Shown: positions 34,798 through 44,002, counted from the stretch's first letter. The stretch: 64,000 nucleotides of DNA from an uncultured Mycoplasmatota bacterium (GCA_947652325.1 CANTCQ010000002.1:62001-126000), one strand, 5' to 3'. The notes: generated from the letters alone by a model not told the origin. Translations and numbers: made by a program.

Positions 34798-35736
34798 ATG
34801 AAAGATTTAAAAGTAATATTTATGGGAACTCCTGATTTTGCTGTTCCTGTTTTACAAAAATTAATTGAAAATACAAATGTTTTATTAGTAGTGACCCAAC
34901 CAGATAAAAGTGTAGGAAGAAAACAACTGTTAACACCTTCTCCAATAAAAAAATTAGCAGTAGAAAATAATATTCCTGTTTTTCAACCAAACAGAATAAA
35001 AGAAGAATATGAAAAAATTTTGAATACAAAAGCAGATATTATCATTACTTGTGCTTATGGACAAATTATTCCAAAAAAAATTTTAGATTATCCTTCTCTT
35101 GGTTGTATCAATGTTCATGCATCTTTACTTCCTAAATATAGAGGAGGGGCTCCCATTCATTGGTGTTTATTAAATGGCGAAGAAAAAACAGGAATTACCA
35201 TTATGTATATGGCTGAAAAAATGGATGCTGGGGATATCATATCTCAAGTAGAATATAAAATAACAGATACAGATAATGTAGGAACTTTACATGAAAAATT
35301 GTCGATTATGGGGGCAGAACTATTAATAAAAACACTTCCAAGTATCATAAATAAAACGAATGCAAGAACAAAACAAGAAGAAGAAAAAGTAACGTATGCT
35401 TATAATATAAAAAGAGAAGATGAAAGACTTACATTTCATGCATCAGGTAAACAAATTATTAACCACATTCGAGGACTAAATCCTTGGCCACTTGCCAATT
35501 TTTTATTAGATGATGTAGAATGCAAAATAATAGAAGCAAAATTTGTTTTTGGAAATGTAAAAAAAGAACCAGGAACCATTGTAGAAGTTACTAAAAATAC
35601 ATTAGGCATTGCATGTCAAAATGGTATCATTTATTTAGAAAAAGTAAAACCTTTTGGTAAAAAAGAAATGCTTATTAAAGATTATTTAAATGGTTTAAAT
35701 AAGAGTGAATTAATGAATAAAAAAGTAGGTGAATAA
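34798..35736 (+). CDS. fmt: Methionyl-tRNA formyltransferase
   Basis: This 312-residue protein has VIFMGTPDFAVPVL, INVHASLLPKYRGGAPI (the SLLP formyl-folate motif with catalytic His) and GITIMYM. The C-terminal OB domain begins with NHIRGLNPWPLA. It formylates Met-tRNA for initiation with 10-formyl-THF. ATG 34798 is the start. The in-frame GTG at 34789 is part of the AGGTG Shine-Dalgarno sequence. The def gene that usually precedes fmt is absent here. The stop overlaps the next start (TAATG). Confidence 0.95.
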   Translation: MKDLKVIFMGTPDFAVPVLQKLIENTNVLLVVTQPDKSVGRKQLLTPSPIKKLAVENNIPVFQPNRIKEEYEKILNTKADIIITCAYGQIIPKKILDYPSLGCINVHASLLPKYRGGAPIHWCLLNGEEKTGITIMYMAEKMDAGDIISQVEYKITDTDNVGTLHEKLSIMGAELLIKTLPSIINKTNARTKQEEEKVTYAYNIKREDERLTFHASGKQIINHIRGLNPWPLANFLLDDVECKIIEAKFVFGNVKKEPGTIVEVTKNTLGIACQNGIIYLEKVKPFGKKEMLIKDYLNGLNKSELMNKKVGE

Positions 35737-36368
35737 TGAATAAAGCGTTTTTTAAAGAATGTTGGAAAAACCCGAGATGGCATTCTTTAATAGTGTTAAT
35801 TATTTGGATTGTATCATTATCATTTTTAATGGGAATCGTTTCTATAATAAACAGTATAAATCCTCCAGAAAAAAGACAAACACCTAAGTTAAAAGAAAAA
35901 CAAAAAGGAATAAGTTATGAAGAAAAATTACAAAACTTACTAAGCGATGAATATTTATTATCTTTTCTCATAATCACCAAAGATAATAATTTAAAATGGG
36001 AAGGTACAGAAAGCATCGGAGTAGTAAATGGATACAAAGAAGATAGAAATGGAATAAAGAAATACAGAGTAGAAAATGGGATTTCTTATGAAGTAATACT
36101 CGACCAAGTAAAGGAAATAGAAGGAATTTACAATGGAATAACGAAAGAATTTTTAGATAGAAATACATTAACTTCCTTGCTAGACGAAGTAGAAGAAAAA
36201 AGCATTATTGAAAATGAGGATACTTTTATTCATGAATACAATCTCATTTATAATGAAAAAAATAGCAAAATAAATGTAATCGAAACAAAAGAAAAAATTG
36301 AAAAAATAATAATAGAAGAAGAACAAGTAGAATATCAATTGTTATTTAGTGAAAATAAAAACGAATAG
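35736..36368 (+). CDS. Unknown single-pass membrane protein in the rsmB position
   Basis: This 210-residue protein has an N-terminal membrane helix (about residues 18-40) and a hydrophilic external domain. It begins on the last base of the fmt stop (TAATG), so it is translationally coupled to fmt. In many Bacillota rsmB follows fmt at this place. This protein has no methyltransferase motifs. The C-terminal half (SKINVIETKEKIEKIIIEEEQVEYQLLF) is beta-rich. The function is unknown. Confidence 0.55.
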   Translation: MNKAFFKECWKNPRWHSLIVLIIWIVSLSFLMGIVSIINSINPPEKRQTPKLKEKQKGISYEEKLQNLLSDEYLLSFLIITKDNNLKWEGTESIGVVNGYKEDRNGIKKYRVENGISYEVILDQVKEIEGIYNGITKEFLDRNTLTSLLDEVEEKSIIENEDTFIHEYNLIYNEKNSKINVIETKEKIEKIIIEEEQVEYQLLFSENKNE

Positions 36369-36369
36369 A

Positions 36370-36410
36370 AAGCAAAAGATAGCAAAATAGGCTATTTTTT
36401 CTTTTTTTAT
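36370..36410 (+). terminator. Rho-independent terminator
   Basis: GATAGC and GGCTAT form the core stem, followed by TTTTTTCTTTTTTT. Confidence 0.6.
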
Positions 36411-36415
36411 AAGTA

Positions 36416-36424
36416 TGGTATACT
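36416..36424 (+). promoter_or_regulatory. Extended -10 promoter of rlmN operon
   Basis: TG at 36416-36417, G, TATACT at 36419-36424, only 15 bases before the rlmN start, giving a leader of about nine bases. Confidence 0.5.
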
Positions 36425-36439
36425 GAATATGGTGAATAA

Positions 36440-37459
36440 ATGAAAAATATATATGGAATAACAAGAGAAAAATTAGAACAATATTTTTTAGAAAATAATG
36501 AAAAAAAATTTAAAGCTTTGCAAGTTTTTGAATGGCTGTATATTCACAAAGAAGAAAATATAGAAAATTGGAGCAATATAAAAAAAGAAGTACGTGATAA
36601 AATGAAAGAAGACTTCTCTTTTGCTATTCCCAAAATAAAACGCTGTGAAAAAGATACACTAACTCGCAAATATTTATTTGAACTTTATGACGAAAACTGT
36701 ATTGAGGCTGTTGTAATGTTTCATGATTACGGTACAAGCCTTTGTGTATCAAGTCAAGTAGGATGTAATATGGGATGTGCTTTTTGTGAATCAGGTAGAT
36801 TAAAAAAGGTACGAGATTTAGAAACGTATGAGATGGTTAGCCAAATTTTATTAGTAGAAAAAGATTTAGGAATGCGTATTTCAAGTGTTGTGATTATGGG
36901 AATAGGAGAACCTCTAGATAATTATGAAAATGTTATGGCCTTTATTCGAATAATCAACGATGCCAAAGGACTAGCTTTAGGAATACGCCATATCACACTT
37001 TCCACAAGTGGACTTGTTCCTAAGATATACGATTTAAAAAAAGAAAACATCCAAATAAATCTTGCTATCTCTTTACATGCTCCCAATGATACTTTACGTA
37101 GTAAGTTAATGAAAGTAAACCAAGTGTACAATATTAGTCAACTAGTAGAGGCAATAAAGGATTATATTCAACATACCAATAGACGAGTAACCATAGAATA
37201 TGTTATGCTTAAAGGGATAAATGATAGTGAAGCATGTGCAATAGAACTTGCAAATCTCTTGCATGGCATGAATATTTATGTGAATTTAATTCCTTATAAT
37301 GAAACAAATCACATAGAATTTAAAAAAAGTGAAAAAAATACAATTAGTAAATTCTGTGAACTGTTAAAAAAGAAAGGCATAAATGTAACTATCAGAAAAG
37401 AATTTGGTAGCGCAATATCCGCTGCCTGTGGACAGCTAAGAAGCAAAGAGGTGGAATAA
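36440..37459 (+). CDS. rlmN: 23S rRNA/tRNA adenine-C2 methyltransferase
   Basis: This 339-residue radical-SAM enzyme has SSQVGCNMGCAFCESGRLKKVRDL with the CxxxCxxC cluster, MGIGEPLDNY, HITLSTSGL, AISLHAPND and a C-terminal FGSAISAACGQL with the mechanistic Cys. It methylates A2503 of 23S rRNA and A37 of some tRNAs. ESG replaces the more usual TG after the third Cys. It starts the run rlmN-PP2C-kinase-rsgA-rpe, with adjacent or overlapping starts. Confidence 0.94.
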   Translation: MKNIYGITREKLEQYFLENNEKKFKALQVFEWLYIHKEENIENWSNIKKEVRDKMKEDFSFAIPKIKRCEKDTLTRKYLFELYDENCIEAVVMFHDYGTSLCVSSQVGCNMGCAFCESGRLKKVRDLETYEMVSQILLVEKDLGMRISSVVIMGIGEPLDNYENVMAFIRIINDAKGLALGIRHITLSTSGLVPKIYDLKKENIQINLAISLHAPNDTLRSKLMKVNQVYNISQLVEAIKDYIQHTNRRVTIEYVMLKGINDSEACAIELANLLHGMNIYVNLIPYNETNHIEFKKSEKNTISKFCELLKKKGINVTIRKEFGSAISAACGQLRSKEVE

Positions 37460-38209
37460 ATGAAAAGTTTTTATCTAACGGATGCTGGTCGTGTTCGTAG
37501 TCATAATGAGGATAGTGTTACCATACTAAAAAATGCAGGTGGTGAATATTTACTAATGGTAGCAGATGGTATGGGAGGACATAGAGCTGGAGAAGTGGCA
37601 TCAAGTCTTGCTGTCACGCATCTAGGAAAAAGATTTAGTAATATTTCATCTGTTGGCTCAAAATTAGATGCAGTCAATTGGTTAAATGATAATGCCAATG
37701 AAATAAATAGTGAAATTATAGAATACGCTAAAAATAATCCAGATGCAACTGGACTTGGTACAACACTTGTTTTAGCACTTTTAACAAAAGAATATTTAAT
37801 ATTTGGTAATATCGGAGATTCTACAGGTTATGTTTTAAAAAATGGACATTTACATCAAGTAACGAAACCCCATTCTTTAGTAAATTTGCTTGTAGAAACA
37901 GGACAATTAACAGAAGAAGAAGCTAAATATCATCCCAAAAAAAATGTTTTAATGAAGGCTTTGGGAGCCATGGAAAAAGTAGAACTTGATATTTTTGATG
38001 TTGATTTAACGAGTGAAGCGATTCTTTTATGTAGTGATGGACTTACCAATATGTTAAGCAATGACCAAATTGAACGAGTTTTAAATGATGAAACATTAGA
38101 AGTAGAAGAAAAAATAATAAAATTAATTCGAAAATGCAACGCTAGAGGGGGGCAAGACAATATATCAATCGCTTATTTAGTCATAAAAGAAAGTGGTGAA
38201 AAAGAATGA
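37460..38209 (+). CDS. prpC: PP2C-type serine/threonine phosphatase
   Basis: This 249-residue PPM phosphatase has RSHNEDS, LLMVADGMGGHRAGEVAS, GLGTTLVLAL, GNIGDSTGYVL and RGGQDNISIAYL, with the metal-binding aspartates. It reverses the phosphorylation made by the adjacent PASTA kinase. Its ATG immediately follows the rlmN stop and its own stop overlaps the kinase start (ATGA). The pair regulates wall growth and division in Bacillota. Confidence 0.94.
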   Translation: MKSFYLTDAGRVRSHNEDSVTILKNAGGEYLLMVADGMGGHRAGEVASSLAVTHLGKRFSNISSVGSKLDAVNWLNDNANEINSEIIEYAKNNPDATGLGTTLVLALLTKEYLIFGNIGDSTGYVLKNGHLHQVTKPHSLVNLLVETGQLTEEEAKYHPKKNVLMKALGAMEKVELDIFDVDLTSEAILLCSDGLTNMLSNDQIERVLNDETLEVEEKIIKLIRKCNARGGQDNISIAYLVIKESGEKE

Positions 38210-39954
38210 TAATGAAGGGGCAAAAGATTAGTGACCGTTACCAAATTATAAAAAGTATTGGGGAAGGTGGAATGGCAAATGTATATTTAGCCTATGATAC
38301 CATTTTAGACCGAAACGTTGCTATCAAGCTTTTACGAGGAGATTTAGCGAGTGATGAAAAATTTGTCCATCGCTTTCAAAGAGAAGCTTTATCTGCTAGT
38401 AGCCTAAATCACCCTAATATTGTAGAAGTTTACGATGTTGGAGAAGATAATGGAGACTACTACATTGTAATGGAATATATTGAAGGAAAACATTTAAAGG
38501 ATTTAATTAAGAAACGAGGAAAGTTGACTACAAGTGAAGTCATTGATATAATGCTACAAATTACGGATGGTATGAGTGTTGCACATGACTCCTATATTAT
38601 TCATAGAGATATAAAACCACAAAACATTATGATTTTAGAAAATGGACTCGTAAAAATTACGGATTTTGGTATTGCTATGGCCATGAACGCTACTCAACTT
38701 ACACAAACCAATTCTGTGATGGGAAGCGTTCATTATATACCACCTGAACAAGCAAGTGGAAAAGGTGCAAGCCTGCAAAGCGATATTTATTCCATGGGAA
38801 TAGTGATGTACGAGCTTTTAACTGGTAAACTTCCTTTTAGAGGAGATAATGCGGTGGAAATTGCTTTAAAACACTTAAAAGAACCAATGCCTGATATCAA
38901 AGAAGAACTCCCCAATTTATCCCAATCGATTGCCAATATCATTTTACGGGCAACAGCTAAAAATCCAAAAAATCGTTATACAGATGCTCGCGAAATGCAT
39001 GAGGATTTAAAAACCTGTATGTCGGATACAAGGATTCATGAAAGAAAAGTGGAATTCAAATATTCAGAAAATAATTTTGAAGACACAAAAGTAGCTAAAA
39101 TGTTAAAAGAAACAAAAAAAGAAAATGAAGGAGGAACTCCTATAGCAAAGCAAATAACAAAAGAAGATTTAAAAAAACAAAATAAATTATTAATAATTTT
39201 AGCTTGTATATTTACAGGATTGGTTGTAATCATTACTTCTGTTGTTTTATTGATTCCTATAATAACAAATGAAAAAGAAATTGAAGTACCAAATGTCACA
39301 AATATGACAGTAAATGAAGCTGTAAAAACCTTACAAGATGCAGGATTTAAAATTAGTGATGAGCAACAAGAACAAGCTTCTAGTGAAGTAGAAGAAGGGC
39401 ATGTAATTAAAACAAATCCAACAACAGGAAGTAAAAGAACGAAAAATACAACAATAACTTTATATGTATCAATGGGAGATACAAAAATTACAATGGAAAA
39501 CTACATCGGGAAAAACTATTTAGAAATAAAGGGAGCTTTGGAAGCAAAAGGTTTACAAGTATTAATAGAGAAAAAAGACATAAATAATCCAGAAACAGCA
39601 AAAGATGGAGAAATTATTGACCAGTCAACAAAAGAAGGCGAGAAATTATCTGTCGGAGATACCATTACATTATATATTCCCAATATTATTAGTAAATATC
39701 CAAATTTTACAGATGGTAGTTTTAGTGTGGAAGAAATACAAGCTTTTTGTGAGGAATATGGAATAACTTTAGAAGTTGTAGAAGAAGAAAAAGAAGGGGT
39801 AGAAGAAGGGACAATTATTGCTCAATCAAAACCTGAAGGATACATTATTCGTTCTGGAACCTCTTTAAAAATAACTGTTGCCAAAAAAACGGAGTCTACA
39901 TCTGGAAATGAAGTTTGTGATGAGGCAGCAAGAGAATTAGGACAATGTGAATAA
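38206..39954 (+). CDS. prkC: PASTA-domain Ser/Thr protein kinase
   Basis: The kinase domain (residues about 8-270) has GEGGMANVYLAYD, the VAIK lysine, HRDIKPQNIM, DFGIAMA and a CMGSVHYIPPEQ-like activation segment (MGSVHYIPPEQASG). A membrane helix follows at about 328-352, and then three PASTA repeats (about 359-425, 426-496, 497-562). The external repeats bind muropeptides or lipid II. The last repeat begins YPNFTDGSF and is more diverged. The protein ends in a CDEAARELGQCE tail with two Cys. It is coupled to prpC. Confidence 0.95.
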   Translation: MIMKGQKISDRYQIIKSIGEGGMANVYLAYDTILDRNVAIKLLRGDLASDEKFVHRFQREALSASSLNHPNIVEVYDVGEDNGDYYIVMEYIEGKHLKDLIKKRGKLTTSEVIDIMLQITDGMSVAHDSYIIHRDIKPQNIMILENGLVKITDFGIAMAMNATQLTQTNSVMGSVHYIPPEQASGKGASLQSDIYSMGIVMYELLTGKLPFRGDNAVEIALKHLKEPMPDIKEELPNLSQSIANIILRATAKNPKNRYTDAREMHEDLKTCMSDTRIHERKVEFKYSENNFEDTKVAKMLKETKKENEGGTPIAKQITKEDLKKQNKLLIILACIFTGLVVIITSVVLLIPIITNEKEIEVPNVTNMTVNEAVKTLQDAGFKISDEQQEQASSEVEEGHVIKTNPTTGSKRTKNTTITLYVSMGDTKITMENYIGKNYLEIKGALEAKGLQVLIEKKDINNPETAKDGEIIDQSTKEGEKLSVGDTITLYIPNIISKYPNFTDGSFSVEEIQAFCEEYGITLEVVEEEKEGVEEGTIIAQSKPEGYIIRSGTSLKITVAKKTESTSGNEVCDEAARELGQCE

Positions 39955-40781
39955 TGGAAGGCAGAATTATTAAAATTATTAGTAATTTATACACTGTTCA
40001 AACAAAAGAAATTCAAATAGAATGTAGAGCAAGAGGAAAATTTCGCAATGAAAAAATCATACCACTTGTAGGGGACACATGTACAATTGATGTGGAAAAT
40101 GCCTATATTTTGGAAATACTTCCTCGAAAAAATTATTTAAATCGCCCCATGATTGCCAATGTAGATGTAGCCCTTTTAGTCACCAGTGTAAAAAAGCCAG
40201 ACTTATCTTTAAATTTACTTGATAAAATGATTGCTTCTGTGGAGATAAATAAAATAGAGCCAATTCTTTGTTTTTCAAAAATAGATTTACTTTCAAAAGA
40301 AGAAAAAACAGAACAAAAAAAAATAAGAGATTATTATAAAAGAATAGGATATACTGTGATTACAAACGATAAATATAAAAAATTAAATAAAATTTTAAAA
40401 AAGAAGATGGTTGTGATTACAGGACAAACAGGAGCTGGAAAAAGCACGCTGTTAAATAAACTAGATAAATCATTACATTTAAAAACAGATGAAATTTCTG
40501 AAAGTCTAGGAAGAGGAAAGCATACAACGAGGCATGTTGAACTTTTTTGTTTTCAAGATTTTTATATTGCGGATACACCTGGTTTTTCTAGTTTGGATTT
40601 TGAAGATGTATCCAAAGAAGAAATTCGAAATAGTTTTAAAGAATTTCAATACTATGTTTGCCCATTTAAAAACTGCATGCATTATAAAGAAAAAGATTGT
40701 AATGTGAAAAAAGCAGTAGAAAAAAAAGAAATTTTAAAGTCAAGATATGATAATTATATTAATTTTATAAAGAATAAATAG
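39954..40781 (+). CDS. rsgA: Ribosome small subunit-dependent GTPase A
   Basis: This 275-residue protein has an N-terminal OB fold, a circularly permuted GTPase with G4 CFSKIDL, G1 GQTGAGKSTLLNKL, G2 RGKHTTRH and G3 DTPGFSS, and a C-terminal zinc site (CPFKNCMHYKEKDC). It helps 30S subunit maturation. The ATG overlaps the kinase stop (TAATG). Confidence 0.95.
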   Translation: MEGRIIKIISNLYTVQTKEIQIECRARGKFRNEKIIPLVGDTCTIDVENAYILEILPRKNYLNRPMIANVDVALLVTSVKKPDLSLNLLDKMIASVEINKIEPILCFSKIDLLSKEEKTEQKKIRDYYKRIGYTVITNDKYKKLNKILKKKMVVITGQTGAGKSTLLNKLDKSLHLKTDEISESLGRGKHTTRHVELFCFQDFYIADTPGFSSLDFEDVSKEEIRNSFKEFQYYVCPFKNCMHYKEKDCNVKKAVEKKEILKSRYDNYINFIKNK

Positions 40782-40790
40782 GAGAATTAT

Positions 40791-41441
40791 ATGAAAGTAG
40801 CTTTATCTTTTTTGAGTAATCACGATGATTTTGAAAGAACCATGGAAAAAATCAACAAATCAAATGCTGATTTTATTCATGTGGATGTTGCGGATGGAAT
40901 ATTTGTAAATAATGTAACTCCTTTTGATAGAAAAAAACTAGAAATTTTGAAAAAAAGTAAAAAGTCCAAAGATGTCCATTTAATGACTTTGCATGTAAAA
41001 CAATTTATTGATGTTTTTTCTTACATTAAGCCAAATTACATTACTTATTCCTTTGAAGCCACAACAGAACACAACAAAATCATAAAATATATTCAAGAAA
41101 AAAATTGTAAAGTGGGAATAGCTATTAGTCCTTTCACGAAAATAGAAGAGATAATTCCCTATATTAAAAAAATTAATTTAGTATTGATTATGGCAATAAT
41201 TCCTGGATATGGAGGCCAAAAATTTTTAAAAGAAACGAAAGAAAGAATCAAAGAACTTATACAATTAAAAGAAAAATATAAAGTAGATTTTTTAATCAAT
41301 GTAGATGGCGGAATAAATAAAGAAAGTATTAAAGATTTAAGTGATACTTTAGTAGATATGATAGTAGCTGGTTCTTATGTATGTAATAGTGGCGATTTTA
41401 ATGAAAAAATAAAAATACTAAAAAACAAGGGCAATTCCTAA
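40791..41441 (+). CDS. rpe: Ribulose-phosphate 3-epimerase
   Basis: This 216-residue TIM-barrel enzyme has FIHVDVADGIFVNN, DVHLM, IIPGYGGQKF and INVDGGINKES, with the metal and proton-transfer residues. It interconverts ribulose-5-P and xylulose-5-P. It ends the rlmN operon, as in Bacillus. The thiN and spoVM genes that follow rpe in Bacillus are not present before the convergent rpmB. Its N-terminus (LSFLSNHDDFERTMEKI) is slightly diverged from the usual SILSAD. Confidence 0.9.
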   Translation: MKVALSFLSNHDDFERTMEKINKSNADFIHVDVADGIFVNNVTPFDRKKLEILKKSKKSKDVHLMTLHVKQFIDVFSYIKPNYITYSFEATTEHNKIIKYIQEKNCKVGIAISPFTKIEEIIPYIKKINLVLIMAIIPGYGGQKFLKETKERIKELIQLKEKYKVDFLINVDGGINKESIKDLSDTLVDMIVAGSYVCNSGDFNEKIKILKNKGNS

Positions 41442-41464
41442 ATTAGAAACATAATTTGATGGAA

Positions 41465-41500
41465 GTTTAGATAAAATATTTTTTTATCTAAACATTTTTT
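41465..41500 (+). terminator. Strong rho-independent terminator of the rpe operon
   Basis: GTTTAGATAAAA (41465-41476) pairs with TTTTATCTAAAC (41482-41493), followed by a T-rich tail. The sequence from 41500 to 41611 holds no gene that I can see. Confidence 0.85.
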
Positions 41501-41611
41501 ATTTTGTTACTCTAGTTTAAAAAAATCTTATGATTTTAAAATATAAATTGTATTTAATTTAAATAGATAGTCATACAAAAGTATAGAAAAAATAAAAAAA
41601 TTTGGTCTCAA

Positions 41612-41648
41612 AAAAAGAATTCAAATTTATTTTTTGAATTCTTTTTTA
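41612..41648 (-). terminator. Terminator of rpmB
   Basis: AAAAGAATTCAAA pairs with TTTGAATTCTTTT, with the T-tract read on the minus strand. It overlaps the rpmB stop codon. Confidence 0.75.
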
Positions 41649-41804
41649 AGCAATTTTTTTAGCTTCTCTAGCACTAATTAAAACAGTTTTTCCATTGATT
41701 TTTTTCTTTTGTAAATTTGGTTTTTGTTTGCTTTTTGTAGCATTACAAGCTTTGCTTCTTAAATTTACAGTTAAAGGTTTCTTTTTTGATACATTTGTTG
41801 CCAT
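41646..41804 (-). CDS. rpmB: Ribosomal protein bL28, short form
   Basis: A 52-codon frame behind an excellent GGAGGTGG Shine-Dalgarno sequence encodes a basic protein with NLRSKACNATKSKQKPNLQ and VLISAREAKKI. These match the bL28 core (N-R-S-H-A-x-N-A-T-K-R-x-x-x-x-N-L-Q-K and V-S-A-R-x-L-K). The usual N-terminal CxxTGK segment is replaced by MATNVSKKKPLTV, so the zinc-type N-terminus is lost. Its place, convergent with the prpC-prkC-rsgA-rpe operon, is that of rpmB in Bacillus. Confidence 0.85.
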   Translation of the reverse strand: MATNVSKKKPLTVNLRSKACNATKSKQKPNLQKKKINGKTVLISAREAKKIA

Positions 41805-41834
41805 TTTGCCACCTCCAAAATTTCTTTCTATAAA

Positions 41835-41863
41835 ATCTTATCATTATTTATGTATGAAGTCAA
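41835..41863 (-). promoter_or_regulatory. Sigma-A promoter of rpmB
   Basis: On the minus strand, TTGACT and TAAGAT are separated by 17 bases, about 30 bases before the rpmB start. Confidence 0.55.
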
Positions 41864-41931
41864 ATATTATTCCAATGGTTAGGTGAAAATCAAAGAATTT
41901 TTAGAATAATGTAGTTTTGTAGCATAGTAAT

Positions 41932-43947
41932 TTACTTTTCTAAATCATAAATATAAAGTTCGTGTTGTGCTCGAGTGACAGCAACATAATAAAGTTTTTT
42001 TTCATTCTCTTTAAAACAATGGAATGGATTTTGATAAACAATAACAGAATCAAATTCCAATCCTTTAGCCAAATAAGCAGGAATAATGATAAAATCTTTT
42101 ATAAATTCTTCTGTTTTAGTGTCTACGTAAGATAAAGAGAAGTCCTTATTTAGAGATTCATACAATTCTTTTGCCATTTCTGTATTTTTTGTAATAATAG
42201 CAAGAGATTTATATTTTGTTTTTAAATGCCTAATATCATCTTTTAACAAAGTTTTATCTTTTCGAATAATGACCGGTTTCTTTTCATTTTTACGAATAGC
42301 ACAAATATGATTTAATTGCAAAATTTGATTTGCGTATGTAATAATTTCTTCACTAGAACGATACGTTTTTGTAAGTTCAATGTATTTTCCAGAAAAAAGT
42401 GGAATTAATTCTTCTAAGCTATGATAATTGTAAAAAGGGTTAATATTTTGATGTACATCTCCTAAAATAGTGAAAGAAGCTTTTTTAAATATTTTAGATA
42501 ATAGAAAATATTGCAAATAACTATAATCTTGCGCTTCATCAATGATAACTTGTTCGATATATTTTTCATAATAAAACCCTTCCATCAAACCTTTTAAATA
42601 GACAAGTAAAAGGGCATCATCATAATGGATTTCCTGAATATTATTTAGCTTTTTTATTTCATTTTCACTCATTTTTTCTCGAAAAAAAGAACTCCTATAA
42701 AACATTTGTAAAATAGATTTATAATCTTTTTTTAACCCTAAAGTTTCTAGAAGAAGTTTATGATAAGTCCCTTTCTTTTTTTTGCTTCCATTATAATTAT
42801 TTTCTGACATTTTGATAGCCATTTGCGTTATTCTTTCAAAAAAAGGAAGAGAAGAATAACGGTCATGAAAAAGAAAATTTAATTCCTCTTTTGAATAGGA
42901 ATATATTTTATTTTCTGTAAAACCATTTTTAAAAAAAGTATTTTTTTCTAAATCTGCTACAAAAAGTTTTAAATCTTTTATAATTTGATTGCTTTGTTTG
43001 TATTTTAGCAAAGCAAAAAAATTTTTGTTACCTAAATAATAATTATTTAGAAAATCGATGTAAGATTCTACCTTTTTATATTCAGAAATCATTTTGTTTA
43101 AATAATCATGAAAAGTAGTTTGTAACGTATTTTCTTCTCCCAATTCTGGTAAAACATTTGAAATATATTCTGTAAAAATTTGATTAGGAGAAAAGATTAA
43201 CACTTTATCCGAAGATAAATTTTTTATTTTATAAAGCAAAAAAGCAATTCGATGTAAGGCTACACTGGTTTTTCCAGAACCAGCAATTCCTTGTACAATT
43301 AAATGTTTGTCTTTTATATTCCTTATAACACTATTTTGCTCTTGCTGAATCGTTGTTACAATATTTTTCATTTTATCGCTAGATTCACTTGCTAAAGCTT
43401 CTTGCAGTATTTCATCATCAATTGTAATAGCACTATCGATAATGCGTAAGAGCTTTTGATTTTCAATTTTATACTGACGTTTTTGAAACAAATAAGAATC
43501 AATTATTCCCATAGGAGCTTCATACCTACATTTTCCAATTTCATAGTCATAAAAAATACTACAAATGGGAGCACGCCAATCATAAATTAAATTATCTAGA
43601 TTTTCATCTTTTAAATAAGTCATACCAATATAAATCTTTTGTTTTTTTTCTTGTTCATCAAGAATTACAATGGATGCAAAATAAGGAGTATTTTGAATAC
43701 GTAATAATTTTTTAAAATAGTCACGTTCTTGTAAAAGAAGGAAAGCTTCTTGCTCGTTAGTAGTTCGAACAGCATTTAATTCTTGTTTATCCATCCCTCC
43801 TTTATTTTCCCAAGCGTATTTTCGAAATTCTTTAATTTTTTCAGTGTCTTCAAAAATGCTTATTTCCATTTCTGAAATTTTTGTATTTAAATATCTGACT
43901 GTTTTTTTTAGATTTTCTTGTTCAAGTTTTTTTTCCTTTTCGTCCAT
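41932..43947 (-). CDS. helD: HelD-type UvrD-family helicase/RNA polymerase recycling factor
   Basis: The 671-residue protein starts at ATG 43947, preceded by GAAGGG. The open frame running on to 44157 crosses a promoter and a leader terminator and is not coding. It has a coiled-coil N-terminal arm (MDEKEKKLEQENLKKTVRYLN), IYDWRAPICSIFYDYE, Walker A GIAGSGKTSVALHRIAFL, Walker B IIDEAQDYSYLQ, LTKTYRSSEEI and AVTRAQHELYIY. This architecture is that of HelD, which pulls stalled RNA polymerase off DNA; some relatives protect from rifamycins. An intrinsic terminator in its leader suggests attenuation. Confidence 0.85.
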   Translation of the reverse strand: MDEKEKKLEQENLKKTVRYLNTKISEMEISIFEDTEKIKEFRKYAWENKGGMDKQELNAVRTTNEQEAFLLLQERDYFKKLLRIQNTPYFASIVILDEQEKKQKIYIGMTYLKDENLDNLIYDWRAPICSIFYDYEIGKCRYEAPMGIIDSYLFQKRQYKIENQKLLRIIDSAITIDDEILQEALASESSDKMKNIVTTIQQEQNSVIRNIKDKHLIVQGIAGSGKTSVALHRIAFLLYKIKNLSSDKVLIFSPNQIFTEYISNVLPELGEENTLQTTFHDYLNKMISEYKKVESYIDFLNNYYLGNKNFFALLKYKQSNQIIKDLKLFVADLEKNTFFKNGFTENKIYSYSKEELNFLFHDRYSSLPFFERITQMAIKMSENNYNGSKKKKGTYHKLLLETLGLKKDYKSILQMFYRSSFFREKMSENEIKKLNNIQEIHYDDALLLVYLKGLMEGFYYEKYIEQVIIDEAQDYSYLQYFLLSKIFKKASFTILGDVHQNINPFYNYHSLEELIPLFSGKYIELTKTYRSSEEIITYANQILQLNHICAIRKNEKKPVIIRKDKTLLKDDIRHLKTKYKSLAIITKNTEMAKELYESLNKDFSLSYVDTKTEEFIKDFIIIPAYLAKGLEFDSVIVYQNPFHCFKENEKKLYYVAVTRAQHELYIYDLEK

Positions 43948-43961
43948 TTTTTCCCTTCTTT

Positions 43962-43997
43962 CTATTCGGAAACAAAAAAACTCTCGAAAATAATCAT
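43962..43997 (-). CDS. Possible 11-residue leader peptide upstream of helD
   Basis: ATG at 43997 opens MIIFESFFVSE and stops at TAG (43962-43964), 14 bases before the helD ATG. The ATG lies in the loop of the leader hairpin. No strong RBS is visible, so translation is uncertain. Confidence 0.25.
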   Translation of the reverse strand: MIIFESFFVSE

Positions 43998-44002
43998 TCG
44001 AG
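43973..44002 (-). terminator. Intrinsic terminator in the helD leader (attenuator candidate)
   Basis: On the minus strand CTCGAA and TTCGAG form a stem with an eight-base loop, followed by AG and seven T. It lies between the predicted promoter and the helD start, where it would abort transcription unless relieved. Confidence 0.6.

Noticed and set aside
41442-41645. Searched for spoVM between rpe and rpmB
   Set aside because: Only frames of four and ten codons start with ATG on the plus strand, and neither resembles the SpoVM sequence.
41695-41886. Plus-strand 63-codon frame downstream of rpe
   Set aside because: It is the antisense of rpmB, which has a strong RBS and bL28 similarity.
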